From contig NZ_CP036524.1 in assembly GCF_008281175.1 (NCBI RefSeq), forward strand, positions 124,001 to 188,000: a stretch of 64,000 bases of DNA, given 5' to 3'. A program made the translations under genes and the position numbers. The notes below the pieces were generated by a model. It was not told the DNA's origin and did not search any database. It saw nothing but the letters and a program-made list of their open reading frames with translations. Positions 62,186 through 64,000 of the stretch are shown in pieces. Within the stretch, counting starts at the first letter, position 1. Each line of letters starts with the position of its first letter. The DNA is from [Clostridium] hylemonae DSM 15053 (lineage in GTDB: Bacteria > Bacillota > Clostridia > Lachnospirales > Lachnospiraceae).

Positions 62186-62638
62186 ATGAAACGTATCATG
62201 ATCGATTATGAGAAATGCGACGGCTGTAAGAACTGCTCCGCAGCCTGTATGCAGGCTCACAGAAAATCAGAAGGAACGATATACGACCTTGATCTGACCG
62301 ACCCGGAGAATGAGTCGAGGAATTTTATCCTGAAAGATGAAAAGGGCATGTACAAGCCGCTGTTCTGCCGCCACTGTGCGGAGCCGGAGTGCGTGAAATC
62401 ATGCATGAGCGGAGCGCTTAAGAAAGACCCTGAGAGCGGGCACGTGTTTTATGACGAAAACAGATGCGGTTCCTGTTTTATGTGTGTCATGAACTGTCCG
62501 TTCGGAGTTCTAAAGCCTGACCGCGTGACAAAGAGCAGAGTGATCAAATGTGATTTCTGTGTAAATGCAGGCGGGGAACCATCGTGTGTGGCATCCTGTC
62601 CGAAAAAAGCTATATATGTAGAGGAGGTGCAGGAATGA
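62186..62638 (+). CDS. CooF-like ferredoxin with four [4Fe-4S] motifs
   Basis: A 150-residue electron carrier of the CooF/HycB/DmsB type. Four cysteine clusters are seen: CDGCKNCSAAC (residues about 11-21), CRHCAEPECVKSC, CGSCFMCVMNC and CDFCVNAGGEPSCVASC, enough for four [4Fe-4S] clusters. It should carry electrons between the CODH D-cluster and the FAD oxidoreductase. ATG 62186 follows AAAGGGGCGG, and its stop overlaps the next start (ATGA). Confidence 0.92.
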   Translation: MKRIMIDYEKCDGCKNCSAACMQAHRKSEGTIYDLDLTDPENESRNFILKDEKGMYKPLFCRHCAEPECVKSCMSGALKKDPESGHVFYDENRCGSCFMCVMNCPFGVLKPDRVTKSRVIKCDFCVNAGGEPSCVASCPKKAIYVEEVQE

Positions 62639-63870
62639 AATATGTGATCATTGGTGCCGGGACAGCAGGTCTTACTGCGGCAAAAACCATCAGAAAAGAA
62701 GACAGCTCTGCAGATATATACGTGATCTCAGCAGATACATATGTACATTCCCGCTGTATGCTGCACAAATATATAGCAGGTGAACGAAGCGAGGAAGAAC
62801 TGGACTTTACGGAAGAAAATTTCTGGGATGAATTTAACATAAACTGGGTGAAGGGCGTGCGTGTATCCACTGTCTGTCCCGAAGAGAAGAAGATCGAACT
62901 GTCCACAGGAGAAAAAATGGGGTATGACAGACTGCTTCTGGCAAATGGTTCAGACAGTTTTATTCCTCCTGTGGGAGAACTGAGAAAAGCCTCCAATGTT
63001 TTCGGCTTAAGGAATCTGTCCGACGCCCAGGCCATTGTGAAAGAGGCGGAATGTGCCGAACACGTACTTGTTATCGGATCCGGTCTTGTAGGGCTGGATG
63101 CGGCGTACGGACTGCTGGAGAGAGGGCGGAAGATAACGATAGTTGAGATGGCGCCGCAGATACTTCCCGTGCAGCTTGACGCCCATGCGGCGCATGCTTA
63201 CCAGGAACTTTTCGAGCAGGCGGGAGTCCGCTTTATCCTCGGAAGAAAAGCAAGTGAAGCGGTGTGCGGATCGGACGGAAAGATCCACAAAGTGACACTG
63301 GATAACGGCGAGGAGATCCCTTGTGACCTTATTATCGTGGCCGCAGGTGTGAGACCGTCCGCGGCCTATCTGGAAGGAAGCGGCATCGCCTGTGACAGAG
63401 GGGTGACGGTGGACTCACACATGCAGACGAACGAGCCGGGCATATACGCCGCAGGTGATATCACCGGTCTTTCCGGAATATGGCCCAATGCCACAGACCA
63501 GGGCCGGACAGCCGGGCGGAATATGTGTGGTATCCATGCAGTGTATGAGGATACTTATGCGCTCAAGAACACGATCAACTTTTTTGGCCTTGTGACATTG
63601 TGCGTCGGCAGGATCCGCGAGGAGGAAGGCGACGATATCCGGATAAAAGAAGACAGAAGCCAATACAAACGGGCGATTCTGCGGGAGGGGAAAGTAGAAG
63701 GAATACTGCTGCAGGGAGATATCTCAAACGCAGGCACATGGCAGTACCTCATAAAGAACAAGATTGACGTAAGCGGAATTAAAAAGGATATCTTTCATAT
63801 CAATTTTGCAGACTTCTATCACGTAGGTGAAAATGGCAAGTACGAGTGGGCTGCTGCGGGACAAAGTTAA
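62635..63870 (+). CDS. FAD:NAD(P) oxidoreductase of CODH operon (FNOR)
   Basis: A 411-residue flavoprotein of the NADH-rubredoxin/nitrite-reductase-like group. FAD motif IIGAGTAGLTAAKTI (residues 4-18), NAD motif VIGSGLVGLDAAYGLLERG (about 144-162), and C-terminal FAD motif GIYAAGDITGLS. One Cys (SRCMLHKYI) is near the flavin, as in CoA-disulfide/NADH-oxidase relatives. CODH-CooF-FNOR clusters are known in Firmicutes and are thought to link CO oxidation to NAD(P)H or to oxidative-stress defence. The start overlaps the ferredoxin stop. Confidence 0.92.
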   Translation: MKYVIIGAGTAGLTAAKTIRKEDSSADIYVISADTYVHSRCMLHKYIAGERSEEELDFTEENFWDEFNINWVKGVRVSTVCPEEKKIELSTGEKMGYDRLLLANGSDSFIPPVGELRKASNVFGLRNLSDAQAIVKEAECAEHVLVIGSGLVGLDAAYGLLERGRKITIVEMAPQILPVQLDAHAAHAYQELFEQAGVRFILGRKASEAVCGSDGKIHKVTLDNGEEIPCDLIIVAAGVRPSAAYLEGSGIACDRGVTVDSHMQTNEPGIYAAGDITGLSGIWPNATDQGRTAGRNMCGIHAVYEDTYALKNTINFFGLVTLCVGRIREEEGDDIRIKEDRSQYKRAILREGKVEGILLQGDISNAGTWQYLIKNKIDVSGIKKDIFHINFADFYHVGENGKYEWAAAGQS

Positions 63871-63890
63871 AAAAGCAAAATCTAAAAGAG

Positions 63891-63930
63891 GCCGGGGACG
63901 TGTACTTTTTAAAAAGTACACGTCCCCGGC
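63891..63930. terminator. Perfect 40-bp palindrome, bidirectional terminator
   Basis: Bases 63891-63930 are an exact palindrome (20-base arms meeting at TTTTTAAAAA, outer part GCCGGGGACGTGTAC). It lies between the FNOR stop and the convergent partial gene. As RNA it folds into one uninterrupted hairpin on either strand. No long T-run follows, though TCTGCTTTATTTT does on the plus strand. Confidence 0.75.
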
Positions 63931-63941
63931 TCTGCTTTATT

Positions 63942-64000
63942 TTATCTGCGGTATGCGAACAGAGGTATTCCGTTTTTGGTAGGAAGTTCTACGAATCCCT
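63942..64000 (-). CDS. 3' end of a minus-strand gene (about 18 residues)
   Basis: On the minus strand the window edge enters a frame ending GFVELPTKNGIPLFAYRR, stop TAA at 63942-63944. The frame is open to the edge and the palindrome that follows suits a gene end. Too short to assign a family. Confidence 0.45.
   Translation of the reverse strand, partial: GFVELPTKNGIPLFAYRR

Overview
The window looks like chromosome from an anaerobic, endospore-forming Lachnospiraceae (Clostridium cluster XIVa, in the Clostridium scindens / hylemonae / Dorea neighbourhood). This rests on strong AGGAGG ribosome sites, Spo0A-type DNA-binding proteins, LytTR/GHKL two-component systems, a PPi-type phosphofructokinase, an anaerobic three-part glycerol-3-phosphate dehydrogenase and a Ni-Fe carbon-monoxide dehydrogenase operon. 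Genus-level placement is inference. There is no CRISPR array, rRNA or integrase. The only RNA gene seen is tRNA-Ala(CGC).

Layout. 0-3.2 kb: end of a chloramphenicol-acetyltransferase-like gene, an XRE membrane regulator, a tandem pair of stand-alone Spo0A C-terminal-domain proteins and a solo holin. 3.2-5.1 kb: HxlR regulator, PEBP protein and SDR in one operon. 5.4-10.2 kb: tRNA-Ala, then a TetR regulator and a MacB/FtsX-type ABC exporter that share a duplicated upstream sequence. 10.5-25.3 kb: ordinary accessory and housekeeping genes (Rpn nuclease, AraC/EamA pair, AIM24 protein, sugar acetyltransferase, RecQ, GNATs, a LytTR/GHKL system, AlkD-type repair protein, HAD phosphatase, a beta-helix lipoprotein and a small frameshifted gene). 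25.3-31 kb: glpK, a GlpA-like and a GlpB-like oxidoreductase, a DUF1667 protein and PPi-type phosphofructokinase, i.e. glycerol to triose phosphate and glycolysis.

31-41 kb: a redox island. A divergent LysR gene faces an Fe-alcohol dehydrogenase, a small protein, an FMN reductase, an SDR, a Cys-nucleophile alpha/beta hydrolase and a flavodoxin-aldo/keto reductase lipoprotein fusion. An AKR-ferredoxin protein, a membrane protein and a catalase with a Fur/PerR-like box follow. 41-46.7 kb: a convergent LytTR regulator / 7TM histidine kinase pair and a large LRR/MBG surface protein. 46.7-48.7 kb: an IS1182-type element whose transposase is frameshifted in an A7 tract. 48.9-52.2 kb: a pseudokinase-TM-TPR protein overlapping an Ig-repeat membrane protein, an unfamiliar two-gene unit. 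52.3-58.2 kb: ROK regulator, esterase and ribose-type sugar ABC importer, bracketed by two copies of one hairpin repeat.

58.4-63.9 kb: malic enzyme, then an Rrf2/IscR-like regulator and an operon of CODH catalytic subunit, four-cluster ferredoxin and FAD:NAD(P) oxidoreductase. The CODH keeps its metal ligands but appears to have lost canonical catalytic-pocket residues, and IscR-type-1-like boxes precede both the regulator and cooS. The best candidates for undescribed biology are this CODH unit, the pseudokinase/Ig pair, the duplicated Spo0A_C proteins with helically phased repeats, and the LysR redox island with its lipoprotein fusion.
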